A DNA stretch of 64,000 nucleotides from JBGLNJ01 sp964353405 (lineage in GTDB: Bacteria; Chloroflexota; Anaerolineae; Fen-1058). The stretch spans positions 4,661 to 68,660 of the forward strand of contig CAYGWJ010000121.1 in assembly GCA_964353405.1 (NCBI GenBank). Reading direction: 5' to 3'. Of the stretch, positions 43,342-51,313 are shown in pieces. The stretch's first letter is position 1, and the number at the start of each line of letters is the position of its first letter. The notes under the pieces are model-generated. The model did not search any database, was not told the origin of the DNA, and worked only from the letters and a program-made list of their open reading frames with translations. A program made the position numbers and the translations under genes.

Positions 43342-44070
43342 ATGGCAACGACGAATGACCGCGATACCAACCACAGCCGAAAGATCGTGGTGCAAGAGAA
43401 CGGCCCCTACGTGGTTCACGGTGGGATCCCTTTGGTGCGCAAGACCCAGGTCGTCTCTGAACATGGCGAGCCACTGACGTGGAAAAGAGAAGAGACGCTT
43501 GAAACGGGGGAAGCCTACGACCTCTGTCGTTGCGGGCAGTCCAGCGAAAAACCATTCTGCGATATGACGCATTTAGACGTTGACTTTGACGGGACGGAAA
43601 CGGCCGATACCCGTGTGACGGCAGAACGCCAGGTGACCTATGCGGGCGGCGCCAAGATCGTCGTCAAGCGCGATCATTCCCTCTGCACAGAATCGGGTTT
43701 TTGCGCGAATCGGATCACCAACATCGAAAAGATGGTTTCCGAGACCGGGGACACCCAAGTGCGGGCACAGGTCATGGCGATGATCGAACGCTGCCCGTCT
43801 GGCTCCTATGTATATGCCCTCGAAGAAAGCGGGCCGGACATTGAGCCTAACCTGCCTCAGCAGATTGCGGTGACAACCGAGATCACATCAGATGGCCCCA
43901 TCGCCGGCCCGCTGTGGGTGACTGGGAATATCCCGATCGAGAGGGCCGATGGGCAGCCTTTTGAGACGCGCAATCGGGTTACGTTGTGCTGTTGCGGGCG
44001 CTCAAAAATCAAACCCCTATGCGATGGCGCACATCGGGCCATGGGCACCACCAAGACGGGCAGCCGGTAG
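43342..44070 (+). CDS. CDGSH iron-sulfur protein with central Fer4_19-like domain
   Basis: A 242-residue protein with two CDGSH-type [2Fe-2S] sites: CRCGQSSEKPFCDMTH near residue 60 (Met in place of Gly) and CCCGRSKIKPLCDGAH near 220. Between them lies a domain with CTESGFCANRI and ERCPSG, matching the divergent Fe-S domain Fer4_19/DUF1271. Function in bacteria is poorly known; redox or Fe-S transfer is likely. GGAGG precedes the ATG. It is a single-gene unit on the plus strand, converging on the YfhO-like gene. Confidence 0.88.
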   Translation: MATTNDRDTNHSRKIVVQENGPYVVHGGIPLVRKTQVVSEHGEPLTWKREETLETGEAYDLCRCGQSSEKPFCDMTHLDVDFDGTETADTRVTAERQVTYAGGAKIVVKRDHSLCTESGFCANRITNIEKMVSETGDTQVRAQVMAMIERCPSGSYVYALEESGPDIEPNLPQQIAVTTEITSDGPIAGPLWVTGNIPIERADGQPFETRNRVTLCCCGRSKIKPLCDGAHRAMGTTKTGSR

Positions 44071-44086
44071 GCCCGGTGCTGTCTAC

Positions 44087-46819
44087 TCACCCAGTTGTCT
44101 TTTTGCGTCTGGCGAGCCAGAGAGCAAGAGCGCACCCTGTCAACGTCACCACGCTGATCCCCAAGCCGACCCAGGGTGATGCTGGCGCAAACTCGAACTC
44201 GACTCGATGTCGCCCGGCCGGGACCGGCACGGCGCGAAAAAGAATGTCCGCCCGCGCAATTTCGACCGGCTGGCCGTCCACCGTCGCGCGCCAGCCTGGA
44301 TACCAGGCGTCCGTCAACACCAGCCAGCCCGCGCCTGCTCCATTCGTTTCGACTACGACACGCTCGGGCTCATAGGTGACAATTCTAGTCTCGTAGGGCA
44401 CGCTCCGCGTGGCAGCTTGCCCTACATTCGACTGCGAACCCTTCAACACCGCCGTCTGCGCAAGATCGAAGGACGTGGCACGCATCGCCGCGAGTGCCGT
44501 CGCATCATCCGGAGCGCTCACCGTTTGCGCCACCATAAAGGCGCGCGGCAGTGCGTCCAGGTTCTCGTAGATTTTGACATCGCCAGAGTGAACAAGCCGG
44601 AAACGCCCGCGCCCGGAGATGACGAGCGATTGAAAGCCGCCCGTCCGCTCGTCAATCAGCGAAGCGCCGCGCATGACGATTTGGCCGCTTGTCATCAGCG
44701 GCCTCACAGTGACGGACGTGACCACGCGCGGTTCGCCGAACTGCAGGCGCGTCACATAATCATTGAATTCGGGATGGTCACGCACGAAATGCCCCCCTAC
44801 CCGCGCAGCCTTGTGCTGCACTGCGTTCGTATAAACTCCCTCGGCGGTGTCAACGCCCGCGCGCAGGGTGAATGTCTGCGTGAGGCCATCCGCAAAACCG
44901 ACCGCCACCTCGGCCGCCGGCGTGCCATCCGGCAGACTGCCTCCCCCCTGCAAGTAGGACACCACGCCCAGCGCCGTCGCTTCAAAGCGCGGGACGAACA
45001 CGACACTCGCTTCGCCTAGAGGCGTGGTGAATTGCAAATCATAAAACACATCGTCAAGCCATGCGTCGAGCGTCTTGTCGGTGATGACGTAGCGAACGTT
45101 CATCAATGACAGCCACCGGGCATCCGGCACATCGCGCAGATTCTCGCGCAAGCGTCCATCGGGCGAAACCTTGTCTGACGGAACAAACAACGCTTCGAGT
45201 GTCACGTAATTTCGCAGCGGCAGCACGCCGCCATCGTAACCGTCGGCGGCAGACAAGCGATAATAGAGCGAGAGGTTCGGCCCGATGATTTCCTTTTGCT
45301 TGGTCGCAACCAACAGATCGTAAAACGCATCCTTCGGAAGTTGATCGGCAAAGATGCTCCCGAGCTCGGCCTTGTCGCCCGGGTCAAATTCGATGGGTGA
45401 AATCGAAAGAAAGCGCGAGGGCGGCTGATCGGCGCTGGCAGCCAGGAGATGCGCCACGGAAGGCCGCAGGCTCGTCAAGGCGTCCGGCGCGGTGGGATGG
45501 TTGTACCCCAGTGGGCGGCTGGCAAGGAACAATTCGGCAACGAGCAGGAAAAACATCAAAGACCCAATCTCAAACCCCCTAAAGAGGGAGATTCTCGAAT
45601 GACAGCGCAACCAATTCGAGATTTGATCCACGCCGATGCCGGCCAGCATCGCCGCGCCAAAGGCATACAGGACCAGCCAGCGAGCCGGAACGCGAAAGAG
45701 ATTGAACCCCGGCGCGAGCTTGATGAGCAATGAATACAGTGGGTTGTACCCGCCGAGCGCGAGCACCAGTCCAAGCAATGCCAGAATGCTCATCGCTCGA
45801 CAAAAGACAAGGGACGACGGACTGACATGGGGCGTTTGTCCCCCAAAGCGATCCTGCGTTACTCTCCAGGAGACCCATATTCCAACCGAGCTAAACGCGA
45901 GCCCGGTCACGCCAATGTATGCTACGTATTCGCTCAAGATCGTTTGGCGAAAGTTGGGTAACAATGCCGGAAGGAGCAGCGCCGGACTGAGCGAAAACGA
46001 TACCGCCTCGCGCCAGGTGAGGCCGCCCGCTCGCATGGACTGGCGAGCCAGCTCCAGCGTCGGCACAAGCTGCGCTGCCGCCAGCAAAGCGCCTAGCATC
46101 ACCGCGCCGAGCCACACACCCAGCCGTTGCGCAAGGTGGCGTGCATTCCCTCGCCGAGCCGCTGCATTTTCAATGGCAGGCCACAACGCATAGACGCCCA
46201 ACCCCACGAGCGAGATGAACACCGATTGCGAATGGCCGGCGAGCAACTGAATCGTCACGACGGCTGCCAACGCAAATGCCCATTGCCAGCGTCCGAGCGC
46301 CAGATCGAAAAACGTGAACAGAAACGGCAGCCACGACAGCGCCTGGAACTGGTTCACGTGCTCGACCTGTGCGCTCAGGTAGCCTCCCAATGCAAACGTC
46401 ACCGCGCCCAGCCATGCCGCCCAGCGGCCAAGCCCCAGGCTGCGCCGCGCAAAAATGTATGCCCCGGCCCCGGCCAGCCACACGTGCAAAATGATCGTGA
46501 GGTTAATCGCGCGCGTTGTGGACAGCCACGCCAGCGCTAGGTTGAGCGGATACAAGACACCGGTCTGGCTGTTGGCAAAGAACGGCACGCCCATGAACAG
46601 GTAAGGGTTCCACAGCGGGAGACGACCCTGGCGAATAGCAGCGGCGGCATAATTCCAGTTGGGGTAGAAATACAGGAACACGTCGCCGCGCGCGAGGATG
46701 AGATTGGTAAAGGTTAGCTTCCAGTAGAATACAAAACAAACAGTCAGCAACCCAAGATAGGGCACAACGCTGACCGACAGGGGAGCAAGCCTCTGAACTG
46801 CGCGAGATAGCTTTGCCAA
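44087..46819 (-). CDS. YfhO-family polytopic membrane protein
   Basis: A 910-residue membrane protein. About 12 helices in the first 450 residues match the YfhO/GT-C-like fold, with the loop LARGDVFLYFYPNWNY near residue 42 and RLPLWNPYLFMGVPFF near 65. A large extracytoplasmic domain follows, then the family end (DAWYPGWRATVDGQPV) and a last helix near the C-terminus. YfhO proteins are thought to glycosylate surface polymers. The start is TTG at 46817-46819; its ribosome site GAGGG is the end of the preceding gene, so translation is probably coupled. Confidence 0.85.
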   Translation of the reverse strand: MAKLSRAVQRLAPLSVSVVPYLGLLTVCFVFYWKLTFTNLILARGDVFLYFYPNWNYAAAAIRQGRLPLWNPYLFMGVPFFANSQTGVLYPLNLALAWLSTTRAINLTIILHVWLAGAGAYIFARRSLGLGRWAAWLGAVTFALGGYLSAQVEHVNQFQALSWLPFLFTFFDLALGRWQWAFALAAVVTIQLLAGHSQSVFISLVGLGVYALWPAIENAAARRGNARHLAQRLGVWLGAVMLGALLAAAQLVPTLELARQSMRAGGLTWREAVSFSLSPALLLPALLPNFRQTILSEYVAYIGVTGLAFSSVGIWVSWRVTQDRFGGQTPHVSPSSLVFCRAMSILALLGLVLALGGYNPLYSLLIKLAPGFNLFRVPARWLVLYAFGAAMLAGIGVDQISNWLRCHSRISLFRGFEIGSLMFFLLVAELFLASRPLGYNHPTAPDALTSLRPSVAHLLAASADQPPSRFLSISPIEFDPGDKAELGSIFADQLPKDAFYDLLVATKQKEIIGPNLSLYYRLSAADGYDGGVLPLRNYVTLEALFVPSDKVSPDGRLRENLRDVPDARWLSLMNVRYVITDKTLDAWLDDVFYDLQFTTPLGEASVVFVPRFEATALGVVSYLQGGGSLPDGTPAAEVAVGFADGLTQTFTLRAGVDTAEGVYTNAVQHKAARVGGHFVRDHPEFNDYVTRLQFGEPRVVTSVTVRPLMTSGQIVMRGASLIDERTGGFQSLVISGRGRFRLVHSGDVKIYENLDALPRAFMVAQTVSAPDDATALAAMRATSFDLAQTAVLKGSQSNVGQAATRSVPYETRIVTYEPERVVVETNGAGAGWLVLTDAWYPGWRATVDGQPVEIARADILFRAVPVPAGRHRVEFEFAPASPWVGLGISVVTLTGCALALWLARRKKTTG
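44393..44425. repeat. 33-bp GTAGGGC...GCCCTAC element inside the YfhO gene
   Basis: Inverted ends GTAGGGCA (44393-44400) and TGCCCTAC (44418-44425), with an inner GCTCCGCG segment. It is in frame and encodes the stretch VGQAATRSVPY. Its left part matches the element at 22468-22530. Confidence 0.65.
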
Positions 46820-46823
46820 GAAA

Positions 46824-48338
46824 TCAGCCCTCGCTGCTTACAATGCGATACACAGTGAACGTCGGCTGGCCGCGACGGTCTTGCGTGGTCAGCACAGGCG
46901 ACAACGCAGCCCCCTCGGCGGCAAGGGCACGCTGGATGCGCGTGGTGGATTCGCTGGCCGGGAAGACGATAAAGCGCGGCGAGGTCCGTCCAAAGACGTG
47001 CACGTCCTCCGCCAGGGCCTGCGGCGTAGCAAAGTAGGCCACATAGACCCGGGCATCCCACAGGTAATAGCGCAGCGTCCAGCCCAGCCAGTGATCGTAC
47101 ACGACCGTGCCATACGGAAAGCCGTGCAGGTAATCAGCCACGTCGTCAATGCCATCGTGCGGCCCGTGGTCGCCGCCGACGGGAAGCTGGCTTTGCGCAG
47201 CCTGCACTGCCGGGAAAACCATCAGGGCAAGGACAAGCGCTACAGCCACACAGGCAGCCGCGCGCGGCGAACGCACCCACACCGCCAGCCCACTGACGAA
47301 CAAACCCGCTAACCTTCCCACCAGCAAGCACATGACTGGCACAAGCCCAAAGATGTAACGATCCCACACCGGGAATGCCAGCAGCCAGTGCAAAAACAAG
47401 TAGCCCAACGCGAATGCTATCAAGACCAAATCGAGCGCAGCCGCCCAGGTCCGTGCTGCAAGCGTCAAGTCGTAGATCAACAGCAACGGCAGGCCCATTG
47501 CCAGCACGGCGAGCAGCGGCCACCCGAAAAAGTGCGGCAGAAAACTCGCCCAGCCCATCAGGCGCGGCATCGCCTCGCCGGCATAGATGGTGCGGATGCC
47601 GCCATAGTTGATCGTCTGCTGAATCCAGAACGGCGTGCCGCCGCGCACTCGATCCCACGCGACAACACCGACGAGCGGAACCGTCAGCCCGAGCACGAAT
47701 TTAACCGCCACGGCCCACAGACACTGGGATTCTTGAAAGGTTTTTGTCTGTGTATCTTGGCGAGAAAGATCAGCGATTATTCCGCAGGTCAAGACCAGCG
47801 GCAAAAAGATGAGCGCCTGAATTTTGGTCGCCGCCGCCAGCCCCAGAAACATGCCCGCCCAACCTGGCCGCCTGCGCGTCACGGCGACCAGCGACGCCAA
47901 CGCGAACATTACCATCAGCGGGTCGAGGAACGCCGTCGGCGAGAATAGAATCGCCATCGGCGAAAGCGACGTCGCCATCGCGGCAAGACCAGACCTGACA
48001 GGCTTGAGAGGCCTGTCAGGTCTCAATTGCCACATCAACGCCACACTGAGCACGCCCGCCATCAAACCGATCAGCCGGGCGGCGACCTCGGTATGCCCCA
48101 AAATAAAGAACGCCACTGCCATCAGGTAAAACAGCAGCGGCGGTTTATCCGGCGCGGCCCAAGCCAGCAGCCTGTCGCGCCCGTAGGCAATCGCCAGCGC
48201 CCACGACGCATACAGCGCCTCGTCGGAGTGAAAGCGATTCGCCCACAGCGGCCCCAGCCGCAGGCCAAACGCCACCCAGCACAACAGAAGGGGCATTATC
48301 CAGGACAGCCGGTGTTTTCTGCCCTGTGCGTCCTGCAT
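46824..48338 (-). CDS. ArnT/PMT-like glycosyltransferase (GT-C)
   Basis: A 504-residue membrane glycosyltransferase that would use a polyprenyl-phosphate sugar donor. The first loop after helix 1 has the typical acidic motif RFHSDEALYASWALAI near residue 36, followed by LLAWAAPDKPPLLFYLMAVA near 58; about ten helices follow, then a soluble end. A 13-bp inverted repeat is translated within it near residues 105-116. The ATG at 48336-48338 and its purine-rich upstream sequence lie in a low-complexity repeat. It sits between the GT2 gene upstream and the YfhO gene downstream, probably one operon. Confidence 0.87.
   Translation of the reverse strand: MQDAQGRKHRLSWIMPLLLCWVAFGLRLGPLWANRFHSDEALYASWALAIAYGRDRLLAWAAPDKPPLLFYLMAVAFFILGHTEVAARLIGLMAGVLSVALMWQLRPDRPLKPVRSGLAAMATSLSPMAILFSPTAFLDPLMVMFALASLVAVTRRRPGWAGMFLGLAAATKIQALIFLPLVLTCGIIADLSRQDTQTKTFQESQCLWAVAVKFVLGLTVPLVGVVAWDRVRGGTPFWIQQTINYGGIRTIYAGEAMPRLMGWASFLPHFFGWPLLAVLAMGLPLLLIYDLTLAARTWAAALDLVLIAFALGYLFLHWLLAFPVWDRYIFGLVPVMCLLVGRLAGLFVSGLAVWVRSPRAAACVAVALVLALMVFPAVQAAQSQLPVGGDHGPHDGIDDVADYLHGFPYGTVVYDHWLGWTLRYYLWDARVYVAYFATPQALAEDVHVFGRTSPRFIVFPASESTTRIQRALAAEGAALSPVLTTQDRRGQPTFTVYRIVSSEG
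47991..48023. repeat. 13-bp inverted repeat inside the GT-C gene
   Basis: AGACCTGACAGGC (47991-48003) and GCCTGTCAGGTCT (48011-48023) are perfect reverse complements around a 7-bp loop. The length keeps the reading frame. Confidence 0.85.
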
Positions 48339-48357
48339 CTTGCCTCTTGCTTCTTGC
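48331..48357. repeat. Low-complexity repeat at the GT-C gene start
   Basis: Minus strand: GCAAGAAGCAAGAGGCAAG followed by ATGCAGGACGC, the same repeat family as 8817-8850. It carries the start codon and a purine-rich ribosome-site-like stretch. Confidence 0.7.
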
Positions 48358-49038
48358 TCAATCTACACAGCGATACTTGAGCAGCGTCCACAGCACCACG
48401 AACCCATCGTGCCAGGAGATCTTTTTGCCTTCGTAAAACTCGCGGCCATAATACGAAATGGGCACCTCAAAGATGCGATTGCCACGCTTGAGCACCTTGG
48501 CCGTGATCTCAGGGTCAATTCCCCAACGGTCCGATTTGATGTTCAGGCCTTTAGCTATGTCGGCACATAGCACCTTGTAGCCGGTCTCCATGTCGCTCAA
48601 GGTGGTATCGAACAGGATGTTGGTGACAAGCGTGAGAAATTGATTGCCAAGCCAGTGTGTGAACAGCATATCCTTGCGCGGGCCGATAAAGCGCGATCCA
48701 TAGACGACTTTGACACGGCCCTCCACGATAGGGCGAATCAGAGTCGGGTAATCACGAGGATCGTACTCAAGGTCGGCGTCTTGAATGATGACAATATCGC
48801 CCGTAAAGCGCTCCAGACCGCTCCGTACTGCCGCGCCTTTGCCTCGATTGCGGTCGTGCAAGACGAGCGTCACATCGCCTTTTTGCTCTTCTTCCTTCAA
48901 AATCTCGCGCGTGCCGTCGGTCGAAAAATCATCCACCACGATGATCTCGTTCACCAGGTTCACCGAACGCACCTGCGCCAGAATCTGGCGGGTGGTCTCC
49001 TTCTCGTTGAATACCGGCATGATGATGGACAGTCTCAC
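48358..49038 (-). CDS. GT2 family glycosyltransferase
   Basis: A 226-residue cytoplasmic glycosyltransferase of the dolichol-phosphate-mannose-synthase/DPM1-like type. It has LSIIMPVFNEKET, the DXD-type region IIQDADLEYDPRDYP near residue 88, the acceptor motif SDMETGYKVL near 147 and the family-typical ISYYGREFYEGKKISW close to the end. No membrane helix is obvious. It probably makes the polyprenyl-phosphate sugar used by the adjacent GT-C enzyme. The start is GTG at 49036-49038 with GGAGG upstream. Confidence 0.9.
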   Translation of the reverse strand: MRLSIIMPVFNEKETTRQILAQVRSVNLVNEIIVVDDFSTDGTREILKEEEQKGDVTLVLHDRNRGKGAAVRSGLERFTGDIVIIQDADLEYDPRDYPTLIRPIVEGRVKVVYGSRFIGPRKDMLFTHWLGNQFLTLVTNILFDTTLSDMETGYKVLCADIAKGLNIKSDRWGIDPEITAKVLKRGNRIFEVPISYYGREFYEGKKISWHDGFVVLWTLLKYRCVD

Positions 49039-49064
49039 GCTGTAAGCCTCCAGGCTTTAGCCGG

Positions 49065-49116
49065 ATTATACAAGTCAACCCATCAACTAGCAAACCCGGT
49101 CACTTTCTGTTACAAT
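49065..49116. promoter_or_regulatory. Overlapping divergent promoters sharing one -35 box
   Basis: Minus: -35 TTGCTA (49088-49093) and -10 TATAAT (49065-49070), spacing 17, for the GT2 gene. Plus: the same hexamer read as TAGCAA and -10 TACAAT (49111-49116), spacing 17, for yqeC. The plus start site would lie at or next to the ATG at 49125, implying a leaderless message. Confidence 0.55.
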
Positions 49117-49124
49117 GGCCCGCG

Positions 49125-49916
49125 ATGGAACTTGGCGAAGCACTGGGCATCCAACCGGGCGATATGGCCGCGTTCGTCGGCGCGGGTGGCAAGACCACGT
49201 CCATCTGGCGCATTCAAGGCGAGCTCGCCACACAAGGCTTGCGCTCTATCCTGACGACGACGACCAAGATCATGGAGCCGGTCATGCCACCTGACGGCGC
49301 GTTGATGCTAACAGCCCGGCCCGACGCCGGCCGCGTAGGCGCTCTACTTGACCGCGCGCCGCGCCTGGCATTGGCCTCGCGCCGGTTGGACGAGCCGTAT
49401 CCTTGCCACGCCGACCACCCCGTTCCATCGCGTCCGTACAAAGTGGATGGCCTGCCAACCGAGACGCTGAACGAGCTTGTCAGGCAATGGCCGGGCGTTA
49501 CCTGGCTGGTCGAAGCCGATGGCGCCAAGGGCTGCGGCCTCAAGCTGCCCGCCGCTCACGAGCCTGTCATTCCAGGTTGCGCGACCATCGTCGTGGTCAT
49601 GGCGCACCTCGATGTGCTAGGCTGTCCTCTCGATGAGACGACCGTGCATCGAGTGACTGATGCAACGCGTGCACTGGGCGTGCCCGTCGGAACGCCGCTC
49701 GCGCCTGCGATGTTTGCCCGCGTGCTGACGGATGATACGCTGGGATTCAAGGGCATTCCCCACCGAGCGCGCGCCGTCGCATTGCTCACACAGCGAGGCC
49801 CAACACTACATGCGGATGCCCTCGCGCTGGCCGAGGCGCTTGGCGCGCGCTACAGTCGTGTCGTCATCGCCGCGTTGCGCGCGGACAAGCCAGTCTTGCA
49901 GGTCAGGATACAATGA
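49125..49916 (+). CDS. yqeC: YqeC family protein (selenium/molybdenum hydroxylase accessory)
   Basis: A 263-residue nucleotide-binding protein. It has a P-loop-like AAFVGAGGKTTSIWRI near residue 14, TTTTKIMEP near 45, and the family block WLVEADGAKGCGLKLPAAHEPVIP near 125. YqeC proteins are linked to selenium-dependent molybdenum hydroxylases and co-occur with MocA, which follows with an ATGA overlap. There is no ribosome site; the -10 box lies about eight bases before the ATG. It may serve the hydroxylase at 33.7-37.8 kb. Confidence 0.88.
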   Translation: MELGEALGIQPGDMAAFVGAGGKTTSIWRIQGELATQGLRSILTTTTKIMEPVMPPDGALMLTARPDAGRVGALLDRAPRLALASRRLDEPYPCHADHPVPSRPYKVDGLPTETLNELVRQWPGVTWLVEADGAKGCGLKLPAAHEPVIPGCATIVVVMAHLDVLGCPLDETTVHRVTDATRALGVPVGTPLAPAMFARVLTDDTLGFKGIPHRARAVALLTQRGPTLHADALALAEALGARYSRVVIAALRADKPVLQVRIQ

Positions 49917-51313
49917 GCGAGCAACCGGTCGCCGCGATGATCCTGGCCGCTGGCGCATCCGAGCGGTATGGCCAGCCCAAGGCCCTGCTTGACTGGAACG
50001 GCCAGCCGCTCATTGCGCACATCGCGCGAGCGGTGCTGGCCTCACCCGCGCGGCCTGTTGTCGTCGTGCTGGGCGCGCACGCGGAAGAGATTCGCCCGGC
50101 GCTGAATGGCTTGCCGGTTCACATCGTCGTCAATCCAAACTGGCGCGATGGCATGAGCGCGTCCATTCGCGCAGGACTGGCTGCGCTGCCCAACGGAGCT
50201 CGCGCTGTGTTGTTCGTCATGGGCGATCAACCGGGCATCACGCCTGACCTGGTCGAGTCGCTCATCGCCCAGTTCCGCGAGACGGGCGCGCTCATCGTCG
50301 AGCCGCGCTTCCGCGACCAGCCCGGCACGCCGACGCTGTTCGCTTGCCAGATGTTCCCAGAATTGATGCAACTCACGGGCGACCGGGGCGGACGTCCGCT
50401 CATCAACAAATATTCTGACCGCGTGGCCGTTGTTCAAGTGGGCGACCTCGCCACGCTGAAAGATATTGACACTCCTGAGGATTACAAAGAACAAATGTCA
50501 AATTTCAAATCCCAAAAAGAAGAGTTGAACAAGATTCGCGCCGTCGTGAGCGATATGGATGGCGTGCTGTGGCGCGGCGACAAGCCGATGCCGGGGCTGA
50601 TCGAGTTCTTTGCGTTCCTGCGCGAGCGGGACATTCACTTTATCCTGGCAACGAACAATGCCACGCGCACCGCCAGGCAATACGCCGACAAGCTCGCCAG
50701 TCACGGCGTGACGGTATCAGAGGCCGAGATTCTGCCGTCGTGCGATGTGGTTTCAGATTATCTCGTCACGATCGCCAAGCCGGGCGCGCGTGTGTTCGTC
50801 GTGGGCGAAGCCGCCTTGGCCGATAGCCTTGCGGCGCGCGGCTTTGTCATCAGCCAAGACGAAGCCGAGTTTGTTGTGGCCGGGCTGGATCGCCAGGTCA
50901 CCTACGCCAAGGTTGCGCACGCCACGCGCCTGATTCGCAACGGCGCACAATTCATCGGTACCAATCCCGACAAGACCTGGCCAAGCGAGACCGGCGTGAC
51001 GCCCGGCGCGGGTGCAGTTCTGGCCTTTATAGAAGCCGCCACCGATGTCAAGCCCTTCATCGTCGCCAAGCCGGAGCCGGTGATGTTCCAGCAGGCGCTC
51101 GCGCGGTTGGGCACTCGGCCCGAAGAAACAGTCATGATCGGCGACCGGCTAGAGACCGACATCGAGGGCGGCCATCGCGCCGGGCTCAAGACCCTCCTGG
51201 TGCTTTCGGGCATCAGCACTGAGGGGGACGTCGAACAGACTGGCATCCGCCCGGATTGGACCTTCCGCGACATTGGTGAATTGACGCTGGTGTGGCGAAA
51301 GCTAGTTGGATGA
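49913..51313 (+). CDS. MocA-like nucleotidyltransferase fused to HAD phosphatase
   Basis: A 466-residue fusion. Residues 1-193 are a MobA/MocA-type nucleotidyltransferase (MILAAGASERYGQPKALLDW, FVMGDQPGITPDLV) that would attach CMP or GMP to molybdopterin. Residues about 205-466 are a NagD-like HAD IIA phosphatase (AVVSDMDGVLWRGDKPMPG with catalytic Asp pair, TNNATRT, Lys in IVAKPEPVMF, GDRLETDIEGG). The joint (EQMSNFKSQKEELN) is encoded by an AT-richer stretch, 50494-50523, unlike its surroundings. The two activities are normally separate, and no functional link is known. Confidence 0.88.
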   Translation: MSEQPVAAMILAAGASERYGQPKALLDWNGQPLIAHIARAVLASPARPVVVVLGAHAEEIRPALNGLPVHIVVNPNWRDGMSASIRAGLAALPNGARAVLFVMGDQPGITPDLVESLIAQFRETGALIVEPRFRDQPGTPTLFACQMFPELMQLTGDRGGRPLINKYSDRVAVVQVGDLATLKDIDTPEDYKEQMSNFKSQKEELNKIRAVVSDMDGVLWRGDKPMPGLIEFFAFLRERDIHFILATNNATRTARQYADKLASHGVTVSEAEILPSCDVVSDYLVTIAKPGARVFVVGEAALADSLAARGFVISQDEAEFVVAGLDRQVTYAKVAHATRLIRNGAQFIGTNPDKTWPSETGVTPGAGAVLAFIEAATDVKPFIVAKPEPVMFQQALARLGTRPEETVMIGDRLETDIEGGHRAGLKTLLVLSGISTEGDVEQTGIRPDWTFRDIGELTLVWRKLVG

